Positions 1-40,378 of a stretch of 64,000 nt of DNA are shown piece by piece. The DNA lies in NCBI GenBank assembly GCA_009760855.2, contig WPIO01000048.1, forward strand, positions 2,267,001-2,331,000, read 5' to 3'. The notes under the pieces are model-generated. The model did no database searches and was not told where the DNA came from. It was given only the letters and a program-made list of their open reading frames with translations. The position numbers were made by a program, and so were the translations under genes. The stretch is from Cristatella mucedo (lineage: Eukaryota > Bryozoa > Phylactolaemata > Cristatellidae). The first letter of the stretch is position 1. Each line of letters starts with the position of its first letter.

Positions 1-89
1 TTGTATTGTGAACTTTAAACTTTTTGGGTCAGTTGCCATTTGGTACAGCATCTTACGAAGAATGACATCGTTCAGAAATACAGGACCCA

Positions 90-800
90 AAGATGCATTT
101 AAAAGACACCTCATGTTACCTCTATTCTCTTGAGATTGAGTTGTCAAGACTTCAAGAAGACCTGCGCCAGGAATCGCTACTAGATGCCAAAAGAAGATGT
201 GAATTGCGAGGAGTTGCAGCTGAACGAAGAATGCGCAAAAGGACACAAGAGGCCTGGCGAACTCTCTCAAGATGTTGACCTCACGGCAGAGGAGATTTCA
301 AGAATCGTGACGGACAGCATATAGACTATCTCCGACAATAAATTACAATTGGGTTTACCCGACTCACAGATTTGATGCCAAATTTGGTTTCTTGTTGGAA
401 GTTATGAAGCTTCTGAAGACACTTGACCAGACCAAACTCAGCCAGCAATGACTAGATCTTGTTCAGGCATTGATGGGGCAGAGCTGTACAGCAAAATATG
501 TGACTGTAAAATGCTTCTTGCCAGACATCCCGACTCAGCACTAAAGACACAACTGGAATTCATTGTCTTTGATTATCAGCTAGTGAGAGGATGCGTTTCC
601 TAATTTGAGAGTTGCCTTGCAAATCTCCTCACCATAGCTGTTTCAGTTGCCAGTTGAGACGTTCCTTTAGCAAGCTGAAGATAAATAATCCTGTCTTATC
701 TGAGAGAATCAATGGGGTAAGATCAACTCTAGGATTAGGCCTTGCTAAGCATAGGAAAAGAAATACCAGAAAATCGACTTTCAAACTGTAATAGACCAGT
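90..800 (+). mobile_element. hAT-type transposase relic, C-terminal part
   Basis: Frames are broken, but read in pieces the plus strand gives a transposase-like C terminus. A stretch near 370-410 reads FDAKFGFLLEVMKLLK. A stretch near 590-640 reads FPNLRVALQ, then after a frame change LLTIAVSVAS, RSFSKLKI and, near 700-750, a short helix ending in GLGLAK. This order resembles the hAT C-terminal dimerisation domain of THAP12/ZMYM-like transposase relatives. Several stops and shifts make it a dead copy. The basic, Arg-rich 61-codon frame at 93-278 may or may not belong to it. It lies downstream of the last visible transporter exon, in the opposite orientation. Family assignment is from motif recognition only. 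Confidence 0.55.
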
Positions 801-1199
801 GTGCCACGTTCAGGGCCCAGAAAAATTCACATAAGTTAAATCTGTGATAGCTACTTTGTACTGTTCTTGCAGTTAATAAAACTTTCTCGACTCCACATGG
901 CTGCTAGCATTCTTTTGCATTTTTCTGCGATGGAGCTATTTTGCAGCAATTTTTGACAAGGGCGCCATTTGTAGCTTTGTCCCCGACGCCAAAAGGTCTC
1001 CCTACACCTCTGGTAAGGAACTAATCTGGGTGTGGTTAAAGAGATGGATCGTTGATATCAGTAGCATTTGTGGTTTGCGCATCAGTGATTCAACAATGTT
1101 TTTATAGAAGCTAGACTTGAGCTTTTTCTAGGATTGATTGGTAAGATCTACACTAGTCCTCATATCCCTGACGATGAACAGTGAGTTCTGATAGTTTAT

Positions 1200-1965
1200 T
1201 GCTTTTTCAAGCTTGCACGTAGTTGATCCTAGCTTTGTTTGCAGTAAACCACAGACCGTCTGGGCGAGGGCACACAGTGCCCTTAGTCAGAGGTGCAAAC
1301 TCATCAAGCATGCCTGCCAGTGTTGTTTTGATAATCTCGAGCAGACAGCATCGATGTCAACGGTCTTAAGGTTTTCCGATTCACAAGTGACTTTGAATGC
1401 GGAGAAGGGCACATGAGATCTGCGTAAGGTCACATACGTAGAACTCGGTAATTATAGGTGATGATATCATGCAGTTGTAGGAGAAAATTTGGCCGAGTAT
1501 GTGACCCTAAATGTGAGCAGGGCCATGCACATGAGCCACAAGAGAAAATGAGTCAGTGCACGAAATTCAGTGCTGAAGGCGTCAGAAAGTGATAACAATG
1601 AATGTGTTAAAAATCACCTATAATCAGGAAAGATCGATTTCTTGCACACAGAATCGAAATGAGATAAGAGAGATTTGAGATAACGGAGGACTTGTACCTG
1701 GGAGGGGGCAAGAGACTACTGCCAACATTGGCAGCTTGTTGTCGGATGAACTCAAAACGATACACTCGAAAGACTGCTTCGACGGGACTGCAAACGGCTT
1801 GAAATTGAAGGATGAGTGTGTGATGACGGCGACTCTGCCGCCGGTTTTGATTAATCTAGGGGTATGAAAGAAGGAGAAGCCTGTTGGGGTTGCATCGTTA
1901 ATAGCCAGGCAGTTAACGATTTCAGCAAGATCTTGGTCAAGGCGAACAAGTCCAATTTTCATTCT
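1200..1965 (-). mobile_element. LINE relic: endonuclease and linker pieces
   Basis: On the minus strand 1624-1962 stays open for 112 codons. It contains a block typical of the apurinic-like endonuclease of L2/CR1 LINEs: GFSFFHTPRL followed by a GGRVAV-like strand and SFECIVL. The linker before the reverse transcriptase continues with damage at 1200-1420 and resembles the piece at 15.6-15.8 kb. No reverse transcriptase core is seen here. Sequence at about 830-1200 may be more of the same relic, but I could not place it. Confidence 0.6.
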
Positions 1966-2268
1966 CAGTAATTACATCATTTACTATTAGGCATTTATTG
2001 CATTGAGCATGGATTTCAAAAAGTTTTAAAATGAGATGCCGGGGTTAAGACAGGCCTGACGAACGCTAAGTTAGAGAGACTCACACATGATGGAGATCAG
2101 CCAGGGCGATTCGAGAAAATGTTGGGGTTCCCCAAATGAAAGGGGAGGGGCTCCGGTAGCAGCACCTCAAACACTAGGTGACTCTAGCAGTTGGAAGCAG
2201 CCAGGACGACAGCAGGACAGCGGCTACACACTTGTCACACGGGAGGAGGGGGAGGCAAAACAACTCAC

Positions 2269-30577
<28,309 letters not shown>

Positions 30578-30782
30578 TCCGTTCGCCTTTATTTGGCGTT
30601 CCACCGAGCGGCGGCGTACTAGGGAGGTTCTCGACACAAGTATGCGACGATACCCTTCACCTGTCGCATAGCCGGATGGCGAACGCTATCGAGAGCTGCT
30701 TTGATCGGAGCCGTTGTCGGAGCAGTTGGAACGAACACTTCTGAGAGGCCGCTGCGAGCCGGTAAGTCGAGCCCCGCGGACT

Positions 30783-30884
30783 TCAGTGGGCGGCCAGCTG
30801 CGAAGCTTGCACTCCCGTGCTGCCAAAAGCTGACGGGCTAGAGTTGACGCTCATAGAACGGATGAGTGAAATATCTGAAACCAT
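30783..30884 (-). other. Possible upstream ORF in OATP leader
   Basis: An ATG in strong context (GCCATGG) at 30884 opens a 33-codon frame that ends at TGA 30783, before the main ATG at 30577. If the TATA-like box is used, it would begin about ten nucleotides from the cap and might be partly skipped. It could instead be a start joined by an unseen 5' intron. Confidence 0.3.
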
Positions 30885-30922
30885 GGCGAGAGAACGTACA
30901 GGAAATCTTCTACGTAACGCGG

Positions 30923-30930
30923 TTATATAG
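30923..30930 (-). promoter_or_regulatory. TATA-like box upstream of OATP gene
   Basis: The minus strand reads CTATATAA within GGGGGCTATATAACC, about 346 bases upstream of the chosen ATG. A start of transcription near 30895 would give a 5' leader of about 320 nt. This is inference from position and sequence only. Confidence 0.45.
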
Positions 30931-32079
30931 CCCCCACCAGCCGGGCAGTCCGACCGGCCACGCTATGAGGTACAGTTCCCTCACGTGATTTTACGACTCA
31001 TGCGATTGGCTGTCAGCACCCCATGTGAGCATGGGGGGGGGTGGGGCCCAGTCCCACAGCGGGAGATAAATTAGTAGACTCGGTACTAGAGTGATCAGTT
31101 GCAGGCTTGGGGCTTGGAACAATAATATTGTGGGATAATATGCTGTAATGTATTATAACAAGATATACAAATTGTTTTCAATATTTTTTATTAGTATTAT
31201 ATATTATTATATTTTGCTAATGCCCGCTCTGCCAGCGCGACGGTTTCGCGGGTGCGGTGAGAAAGCTGGAGGTACCGTTGCACGAGGGTACGAAAGTCTT
31301 CAAATATATAAAATTGAGGTTCGAAGGGGTCGAAGTGCATCTTAACATGCTAATAGGTGACATCGGGGAGCTTTTTTTGCACGCAATATCGTGCACTAAC
31401 CCGGCGGCTGACTTACGAAAAGACCAACTAACGCCGGAAAGTGGGACGGGATACGAATTCCAAGGCGAAGCAAGAGTTCTAGCTGGGTGCGGTCCCCAAC
31501 ATTAAAGGATACGACCCAATTTCACGGCCTTCAGTTTAAAAACCTCTCAGAAAGATCCCTCACTCCCTCTGAAAGTTTGCTATTCTACATCTTGTTACTA
31601 TTTCTATTAGTTCACTTTGTTAACAACTTTGCGGTTCTGGGAGCTCCAAGCGGAACATCTCGGCAACACGCTAAGCAGGTCCCTTCAAACAAATGCTCAT
31701 ACAAAATTTCAAGAAGCTGCGTGCCGACGGCACTTGATAGGACCCAGACATGCCTAAATAGAATTGGCACCGCAGCAAGGCTAACAAATATGATATCCTC
31801 GGTAGTAAAATGACAAGCTTCCTCTAGAAACGGGCAAGGAGCTTTAACGCCAAAGGCCGCGCCGCGTCAGAGACCTCTTTCAAACTCCATCTAACGAGAG
31901 TAGGTGCCCCGCAGTAGAGAAACAAATACCTAGAATCCTCGCGTCAAATATGCTTCCGTCGACGCGCTTCAAGCGAGTCACTTTCTCTATGTCCGATTGC
32001 CCCTCCAGGGGTTTCGAAGAGGCTGAAGACACTTACAAAGGAATGCTGTCCCGTTAGCTAAACATTAAATCAGGTTGTC
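30931..32079. other. Upstream intergenic sequence
   Basis: An AT-rich stretch at 31120-31220. Near 31530-31560 the plus strand reads FKNLSERSLTPSES, which faintly recalls the N-terminal part of some retroelement polymerases, but no catalytic motif follows. I cannot assign it. Confidence 0.35.
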
Positions 32080-32235
32080 AGGTTTTTCTAGCGAGTTCCA
32101 ATCGGGATTTAGAGCTAACCATTCACCAGACACCGCACTGGTGCGGGTTTACGACGAAGTTCAGAACGATGCCGATCGGGAAAGTGCCGATGCTAGTTTA
32201 CCCACATCTCGCCAGCATATGGCAGAATAGAGCAC
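32080..32235 (+). mobile_element. LINE reverse transcriptase fragment
   Basis: One frame reads SEFQSGFRANHSPDTALVRV and then YDEV, a standard L2/CR1 reverse transcriptase block (compare QSGFKRQHSTETALLRV at 57.17 kb). It fades on both sides. Confidence 0.65.
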
Positions 32236-32448
32236 TTAATATTTTTTCAGGCCCCCATCGCTGTCACAGTGGTTGACTAAGTTAGGTCCAACTTCAGTGT
32301 AACATGTAAAACAATTTATTTAAATTAGCGTCAGCCATTGGTAGAAGCCGTTAAATATGGGCTAACTTAGATGCTACGTTTGTGTAAGCAGTGTGGTTAG
32401 GTGAGCTCAGTATGGAGCCAAAGTCAAGGTTTTAATTATGCAACGTCG

Positions 32449-32605
32449 ACCTCGTTTGGTCCAGCGGTGAAGTTGCTCGCCCCGGGGACCAAGGTCTGAC
32501 TGAGGTCGTGGGCTCGAGGCGCGAGGCTTATGTGAAGCGCCTGAATAGAGATTAAGTTATCTTGGGGCGCTATGCAAGTGAATTTTATTTATTTATTTAT
32601 CCAAC
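32449..32605 (+). mobile_element. SINE S2 copy
   Basis: TCGTTTGGTCCAGCGG, GAGGTCGTGGGCTCGAGGC, TGTGAAGCGCCTGAATAGAG, CTTGGGGCGCTATGC and a (TTTA)n tail. It is the most complete S2 in the window. Confidence 0.85.
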
Positions 32606-32894
32606 CCCCTCACTCACCATCAAGACTCTCCGTGTGTAAATGCTAAAGTATGCGAGGAAATGGAGCCTATTAAGTTGAATGCGAACTGTGTACACGTGAC
32701 GGTGAACGAATACCCTTTTCAACAAAACGTGTATTTTCACTCGGACGCTCTGCACACAGCGGGCCAGCTCTCACGACCACTCTGCGCGGCGTCCCCGTCC
32801 CAAATCCTCTCTCACGCCATTCCGTTGCCACGACTCACCCCTCATCAAAACACCACCCCATAAATTTCAATTGACCGGTCACAGCCCCCTAAAT

Positions 32895-33365
32895 GCCATT
32901 GTAAGATAACGTAGTGTACCTCCGTCTGTAACTCCACAAAGCCATAAAGACTAAGTGGGTGTGACGCAGGAGAGTTTTGTATAGCATATTCACAGCCTAA
33001 GCGGCTTTCGGTACGCATTCGGGAGCCAACAGACTTGATCTCACGCAACAAAGAGAAAGTGGAAGCATAGCAGTCAGGAGAGCAGTTAAGGTAGTGAATA
33101 GCACGGAAGTAGCAGCTCAGGACGGCTCGAAAGGATGTGCCATATTCGGCAGCAGGTGCGTAAGAACCGTGGAAGCGAGTTCCACAGTCCAGGACTTGCA
33201 AAGCAAAAGCTTCTGTCGCCAACGCTCTTTAAGCAGAGGAATGGAACGGCTAATTTATTGTCCATAAAGGACCTGTGGGCACGAGGTGGCTGAAACTAGG
33301 GCAGCAGTTCAGCTAGGTATGGAGGAGCCAAGCTGTGGCGGGCCTTATGGGTCGGCGCAAGAAAT
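32895..33365 (-). mobile_element. LINE-A 3' fragment
   Basis: It starts TACCTCCGTCTGTAACTCC and carries GCCTAAGCGGCTTTCGGTAC and the C-terminal reverse transcriptase frame on the minus strand, ending near TTCAGCTAGGTATGGAGGAG. It is collinear with 58.2-58.6 kb. Confidence 0.8.
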
Positions 33366-33374
33366 TCTGCATCC

Positions 33375-33540
33375 GTTGGTCAACGGGCCATAAACTGGCC
33401 GTCGCACGATTAACAAGACCGTAAGCAGCAACGGACCATAAACTTGTCGCAGCTCGAATAGCAGCGCCCTAAACGCCACTGGCCAATAAATCACGAATGC
33501 CAAGGCCACCAGCAGATACCGGCCATAAATCAGCCACGGC
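33375..33540 (+). repeat. Degenerate short repeats around CATAAACTGGCC
   Basis: GGGCCATAAACTGGCCGTCG, GGACCATAAACTTG and GGCCATAAATCAGCCAC occur here at irregular spacing. Similar blocks recur at 34757 and at 35608-35720. No longer unit could be defined. Confidence 0.45.
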
Positions 33541-33543
33541 TTA

Positions 33544-35408
33544 AGCTGCGTTTACACGCAGACTTTCCCTCCGACAAACGCCGACTCTCCTAGTTAAGAC
33601 GTTTACTCGACAGATTTAGTCCCGCCCACGACAGATTCGATTGCCGACTTAGTCCCGCCCACAGCCCGTGCTGTAATCCTGGAGGCTGGTATGAAAGAGG
33701 GTTTCCCCGGAGACGCTAACCCAACACTCGCAGAAGTTGAGTTCGCCGCTTAAGTCATCATTGTAGAGTAGTATGAGAAGAATATAAGTAGAAAGAAGGT
33801 AAATATTTAAAAAATTCTTTTCGGGAAAGGGAGCGATAGCGAGTAATGTGCGCCGCTATGGGTGTGCCTTGTATAGTGCTAAGTATTGTTCGCCGTTACA
33901 GTTTTGTTGATGGATTTGATGAACAGACGTTCGGCGTATGCATTTCAGAAATGACTGAAGCATTGGTTACAACGCGTAAGCATCCCATATTCCAGGTCTT
34001 GCTCTGAGCACCTCAATATAACTCGAGCCTACGAACAGTAGTTTGACATAGCTCGAAATGCCGCCTCTGCCGGCTCCACCGGCGTCTGTGCTGGGTCTGC
34101 GTTCGTCGCCCGGCACGCCGTCGGCGATTTATGCTGCCACTTCCGGACTGATCGCCACCTCCGGCCGGTTCTGCGCTATCGCCTACGCTTTCCTGGCACT
34201 CTTTAAGTCCGGCCGCCGAAGACTTTCCTTCACCTTTCCTCACCTTCGGGGCTTGCAAACACCTTCGTAAGTGTTGCACGCAGCTGCAGCGTGGTCCTCT
34301 CGCACCGAGTCAGGTAGGCTCGCAGCAAAAGTTAATGCACCGCCTGCCAGGAACACGAATGCATGCACGTGCCGCAAAGCTGGATCGACACCTCTTTCGT
34401 TAAGCCTCCGCTCCGAATCGAGCTGCCAGATTTCGAAGTCGTCCCGACGTAGTAGTACTCCAGCATCATCTCCTGACGCGTGCCACTCTGCCACTTGTGC
34501 CGAAGTAGCTTGTAGTTTGACATTCTTCCTAACGGCAAGTACGCGGCACCACGTAGAACACCGAAGCGGGCTTAAAGACGTCTATTCACACGGACGCCGC
34601 GCGGGCTACGGCAAGTACGCAACTCACCTACCCGGCGTCCTCGACGTTACTGCCAGGGTTACTTTGCCGCCCGTTTCTTTATTATCACTGCCGTAAATCG
34701 CAGCACCCCCTAAACTAAGGGCAGTGTCGTAATCTCTGCTGGCCCGTGAATCACTCTGAGCCATAAACTGGCCGTAGGAGGATTAATCGTGCAATAAATG
34801 CCGTTGATCCGGAAACCAACATTGTCTCAAAATAGCCACACAAACGTCAGCCATTTTTATTTGGCCGAGGGGTGTATGTGATTAAACTCGGGGTAAAAAT
34901 AAATTTATTAAGTTCATAAGTACACATTTATGCCGCGGCACCTTGACCGACCGGAGCCGCGGGCGCGACTCGCCGCTTCGGAACAGGGTCCACGCGGACT
35001 CGGAGCCCGACATGGCGTTGACGAACAGACGTGCGCTCGCTTCGCGGAATGCTGAGGTCCGCAAGGCAATCGCCGCTCCCTGGGAGCCAGCTGCTCAGTG
35101 AGCCGATGACACCGGCCGAACCACCGCCGACCTATAGCAGCAGCTCGCCAGTAGTGCTCGGGCGATGCCTGGGCACTACTGGTTGACTTTCGCCTGGGCC
35201 GCGACGCACAGTAGTGCGTCGACGTCGAATGGCACCGTTACTTTGACTGGTTGGCTGGAGCAAAGAGTTGGGACAGAATCTCCTGCTGATGAATCTGCAG
35301 ACTCGGCTCTTCCCCCCAAAAATGTTGTGACGTATGATGGTGTAGTAGCCAAAATCTGCGGGAAATCTGTTCAAAATCTGTGAGACAATCTGTCATGTAA
35401 ACACAGCT
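33544..35408. mobile_element. PIF/Harbinger-like element, about 1.9 kb, TTA target duplication
   Basis: The left end AGCTGCGTTTACACG and the right end, read inward, AGCTGTGTTTACATG are inverted. Both are flanked by TTA (33541-33543 and 35409-35411). Sub-terminal CAGATT motifs are present at both ends. The GC-rich interior has several frames of 60-140 codons, but none gives a recognisable DDE transposase or Myb partner. I infer a nonautonomous or badly eroded element. The copy of the CATAAACTGGCC repeat inside it suggests further nesting. Confidence 0.5.
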
Positions 35409-35411
35409 TTA

Positions 35412-36330
35412 GTCGCAAGAACCAACTGAACTGAAGTTCCTCGCCAAGCCAACCACAACAGGGCTCGGCGGCTCTCCCAATACCTGCGACCGGCTATGGC
35501 AGTGTCCAACACCCAACTGAGCTCCGAACGCCTCAGGTGCAGCAGATGCGCTTATTGCCCCCACCCATATTATATGACTTATTCCCTCATGAATTCATAC
35601 TCGCCGCAATGTCAGCGGGCCATAATCTGGTCGGGTCGCAACACGATCAACACGGCCAACGGGCCATGACACTGGCCACAGCACTGTTAGCAAGGTGCTT
35701 CAAAACCAACGACCCATAAACCAGCAATAGAGTTAAGGCTAAGCATAATCTGGCTTTCATTTGTATGTCAACGACACTTAGCTTAACCTGGCTTTTCGCG
35801 GCACCCCAGCCTGGCTCTGCTTCTGACTCATTTACCTCCCTGCAGCCTGCATCGACAAAAGTTTCGCTTGGATGGCCACCAACTTCCTATACATTAATGA
35901 CGGCAGACCAACCTAAAAGTAATGGGCGAGCCGAGTGTCGCCGGCAAGTTGACATACCTCGTCCTCAAGATGGGTGCATCTGAGATCTTTGTATTTACCC
36001 GCGATCTGAGTGTGATATTCCCAAAGACTCGTCACTCGTTGAGCGCATGGCCTCCACGATCAAGCCAGGCTACTTTCAGACGAGGAACATTGCCAAAAAT
36101 CAGAGCTTACTTAGACAAGAGTAGACAGCCAAACTAGTTTGCACGTTTGCATTGTTTTGTATAGATTACTGCCATGGCCATTATTGTGCATTTCTGGCAT
36201 GTGCCCTAAATCGGCTGTAGCTGTGATAGTATTCAGAAATTCTTCTGGTCTGTCGTCAGCAGCGTAGCCACTGTACGACAATCGTATCTGTCAGCTTTTC
36301 AAGGGCTCCCTCTCAAACGATGAATCAGTT
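35412..36330. other. Intergenic sequence without recognisable genes
   Basis: Degenerate CATAA-type repeats at 35600-35730. No coding region supported. Confidence 0.45.
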
Positions 36331-36914
<584 letters not shown>

Positions 36915-37858
36915 GGCCTACAGGTCGCTCCACTCGCTGGTACCTATCCGAAGCCTTTGTCCTACAGAGTACTCTAGTAGCTCATCAGCTTCGCATTGTC
37001 TGGCCGTTCCTTGCACTTAATTGAAGCTCTTCTGGTGACCGGACCTTCAGTTCGCACGCACCGAAGTCTGGAATTTGCTTCCTGCTTCTATCACCACTTG
37101 CATTTACGTTGCATAATTTAAATCTCAGATAAACTGACATCTACTTCGACCAGCTACTTCTGCACCCCAGTGAACTAGTCTTTTTGCCCTCGGTGATCTT
37201 CGAGCATACCTGTGCATAATTCAATGATGTTACTAACCCGGGGTCTCACTAACGAACGGTCTTAAGTATCTTCTCATGTGCTACTACATGCCCATCTAAG
37301 ACTTATACCTTGCTTTTGATTAACTCGTGGCTGACGCTTCTTTTGCATTGGATTTTCAATGCGCACGGGTCGAGATTTGGTTCACTTAGGACGCTACGCG
37401 AAAGACTTGGTAACGCTACTATCGTCACTATGGATACAAACATCCTGCTAATTTGGCTCTACAGCTGATCTGTGCTTGAGCTGGTCTGAACGATGAGTCA
37501 GAACGTCCTTCGGTGACATGCAACGGCTACCAGCCTTTGCAATGAGGCGCATACAGTCGGTGCAAAACTCAGCAGCAGCCAGGCTTGTCTGTCGTGAGCG
37601 TTGCAGCTTCCGCACTGCAATACTATTTGCTTAACACGCTGGCTCCTCATCATTTAAACGGAAGCTTGAGAGAACCCACCGCATGCTTGCAGCTTTTGCT
37701 GGGCTCGTGTGAATTGTCCTTTGTGCTCTTATATACGTGCTGAGACACTGCATTTCATTTCACTAACCGACTATTCTTTTTAATTAGAAGCTCAATTAAA
37801 TTGACTAGAAGAGATTTAGTTCTCTTAAGGCGCTAAATAAATATCCTATTATTGCTAA
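36915..37858 (+). mobile_element. LINE-B-like relic
   Basis: After the CT tract a damaged C-terminal reverse transcriptase region can be followed (SSASHCLAVPCT, EVWNLLPASITT). A second fragment near 37550 resembles VQNSAAARLVCRERC. The end GATTTAGTTCTCTTAAGGCG with AT-rich sequence at 37805-37858 is the family tail. Confidence 0.5.
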
Positions 37859-38785
37859 TATAATCTAGAAAAAAACCTCGCCAGTCTCCTTCTGGAGAGA
37901 CAGGAGGCAGCTGCGTGCTTAACGCGCTCCGCTCAGAAAAGCTTTATCCCTAACTAAAGTTGTTTTCCCAATTTTAGGAGGAGCGTCCTTCTCAAGGCAA
38001 GTACCAGCGGAAGCCTCATCGGACGCTCTTCTCTTAAGAAGACATGTGCTCCCAAAAATTGGGAGATCCCAGCACTTTCTGTCCAAGGCAGGCCTATCAG
38101 TAGTCCTCATGGCTTCTCACACACGCCTCTAAAAATACGATCCAACCATTACAAATTATTGTAGCCCGTACACGAATATCAATTACTAGCTACTTGCACT
38201 ATGTCATCAGGTTTGGAAAACAATTGAAAAGAGGCCTAATGCCGCCTTTTATCGCAGCCTTGGCTCAGTCCGAGTGAATTTTCTTTTACGCGAAAGTGGA
38301 TGCGAAACAAAATGTGATGCAATAGCTAATTGACCTACGCGTTCCTTTTAACCGTACATAATGTGCCTAGAAAATTTTATTAATTGGGGGCAATGTAAAC
38401 GCGCTATCGTCGTAATTTCAATAATAACTCGATTCTCAGCGAGAGCGTCGAATGCTGATTTGAAAGCTTTTTCAACCAAAGGGAGAAAGGAATAGACCCA
38501 CTCTCTGTGCAGAAGCTCTTGAACACGAGCGTGAAAGGTGCCCCTCAGCAAAAAGCCTCACGAGTCGCTGTCTCAGACAGGCAGCTGGTCTCAGTAAGCC
38601 TGGTTGCTACACGAGAGAGGCTGCCGGGCTTCGTGGGAGGGGGCGTGGGTGAGAGGGGGGGGGGGGGGAGGAGGGCAGGGAGGCTGAATGGCTGTTCTCA
38701 GCGATGTGGAGCTTGAGCGGCTTTCGGCGGCAGCCTGGCGGCAGAGCCCTTTCAGCGCTGGACTCATCCTAAGCTGTCCCCCTCC
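37859..38785. other. Intergenic sequence with a G-rich run
   Basis: A G13 run in a GGG-rich context at 38636-38680 could form a G-quadruplex. No gene recognised. Confidence 0.5.
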
Positions 38786-38957
38786 ACGGTCCTGGATCTT
38801 AGCCCAGGAGGTAAGATGCTCGCTCCTCGTCGCTGTCCAGCTCGTTGGTTCTAGTCATGCAGCGGGCGAGTTTGTATCGCCCGCTGCAAGCGGTGGTGAT
38901 TACCTTGAAGGCTCTTCTGTCGCTACATGACTGAGGCTGCTGAATCAGCTAAGCCTG
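38786..38957 (+). mobile_element. SINE S1 copy
   Basis: Head GGATCTTAGCCCAGGAGGTA, diverged B box TTGGTTCTAGTC, GGTGGTGATTACCTTGAAGG and the end TGAGGCTGCTGAATCAGC. Confidence 0.7.
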
Positions 38958-39980
38958 GACGTAGTAGGCTCGCCGAATGAAGTGAACCGTCAGGGTTGGA
39001 AGCCGTATATTGCAGCACGCTGGGTTAAGGCAGAGAGACAACAAGTTAAAAAATAACAGCAAGTTCATTCGAATACCTTCGAAGGGATCAACGAATACTG
39101 ATGCACGCAGAGACGCTACCGTAAGCTCTACAAGTTTTTTCCGAGCAAGTTTCTGAGTACGACTAAATTTGGGTTCTATTCAATCGCACTGAAGGCAAAC
39201 TCAAAGAAACGCTGATCATATCTTGACCCCAATTTGACACACTCTATGGAAGAAGTTGCAGAGGAGCTAGAGACATTTCCACAAAAGGGAAAATACATTT
39301 CGCAACCTGAAAAGAAATTGAACCCATATTGTCTTTTATTAACCGCTCAGAAGCTGCTAACCGATAGAGCCGTTTAACGAGAGGCCTCGGCCGATCTCTG
39401 CGGCGGCAGTAGCAGCGATCGACCGAGGCCTCAATGAGGGTCGTAAATGTCAAGAGGTGCATATTTCTGTTTAAATTTAAAACATATAAACATGGTCTAC
39501 CTCCTAATGGTGTCGTCATCAAATGGTGAAACCCGCCCACTACGCCGACCTTGTCTCCGACTTCCCTAGCTTGCTGTCAAGGCCTCGATGAAGAACGAGC
39601 CGCTATCTTTTATATAATAACATATTTTATATAACAGCTTTCTTTGCAGCTTCGCTAGACCGGCGTTGTTAAGTTCTCATCTCGTTCATCTCAGTTCTCA
39701 TCTCTCTCGCTCCGCGTTAATAAAAGCCGTGGATGCATATCGCTGTCTAAATTTTGAATAAAGAAAAGCTATCAAGCACGAATTCTTGCAACAGTTAGAA
39801 GTGGCGTTGCAGCTACTTAGAAATTATTATGCGAGTAGCTTTGAGTGCTTGCATCGTTATCAATAAGCAGTGCGGTGGGACCTGTATGTGGCGGGAACCA
39901 TAGCAAGTACAGGAACAGCAAATACTCAAGATAGATGTAGTCCCTTTAGCGCTCGCTCTCTCCCTACTGTCTCTCCCTTT
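38958..39980. other. Intergenic sequence without recognisable content
   Basis: An imperfect inverted pair around 39383-39430 (GAGAGGCCTCGGCCGATC and GATCGACCGAGGCCTC) was seen. No gene or repeat family assigned. Confidence 0.4.

Positions 39981-40378
<398 letters not shown>

Noticed and set aside
31500-31850. Penelope-like retroelement
   Set aside because: A single short motif (SERSLTPSES) without any polymerase or endonuclease motif is not enough.
33960-34060. MADF domain gene on the minus strand
   Set aside because: Only the first helix-like motif is readable and a stop follows immediately; kept as a hint for the Harbinger-like element only.
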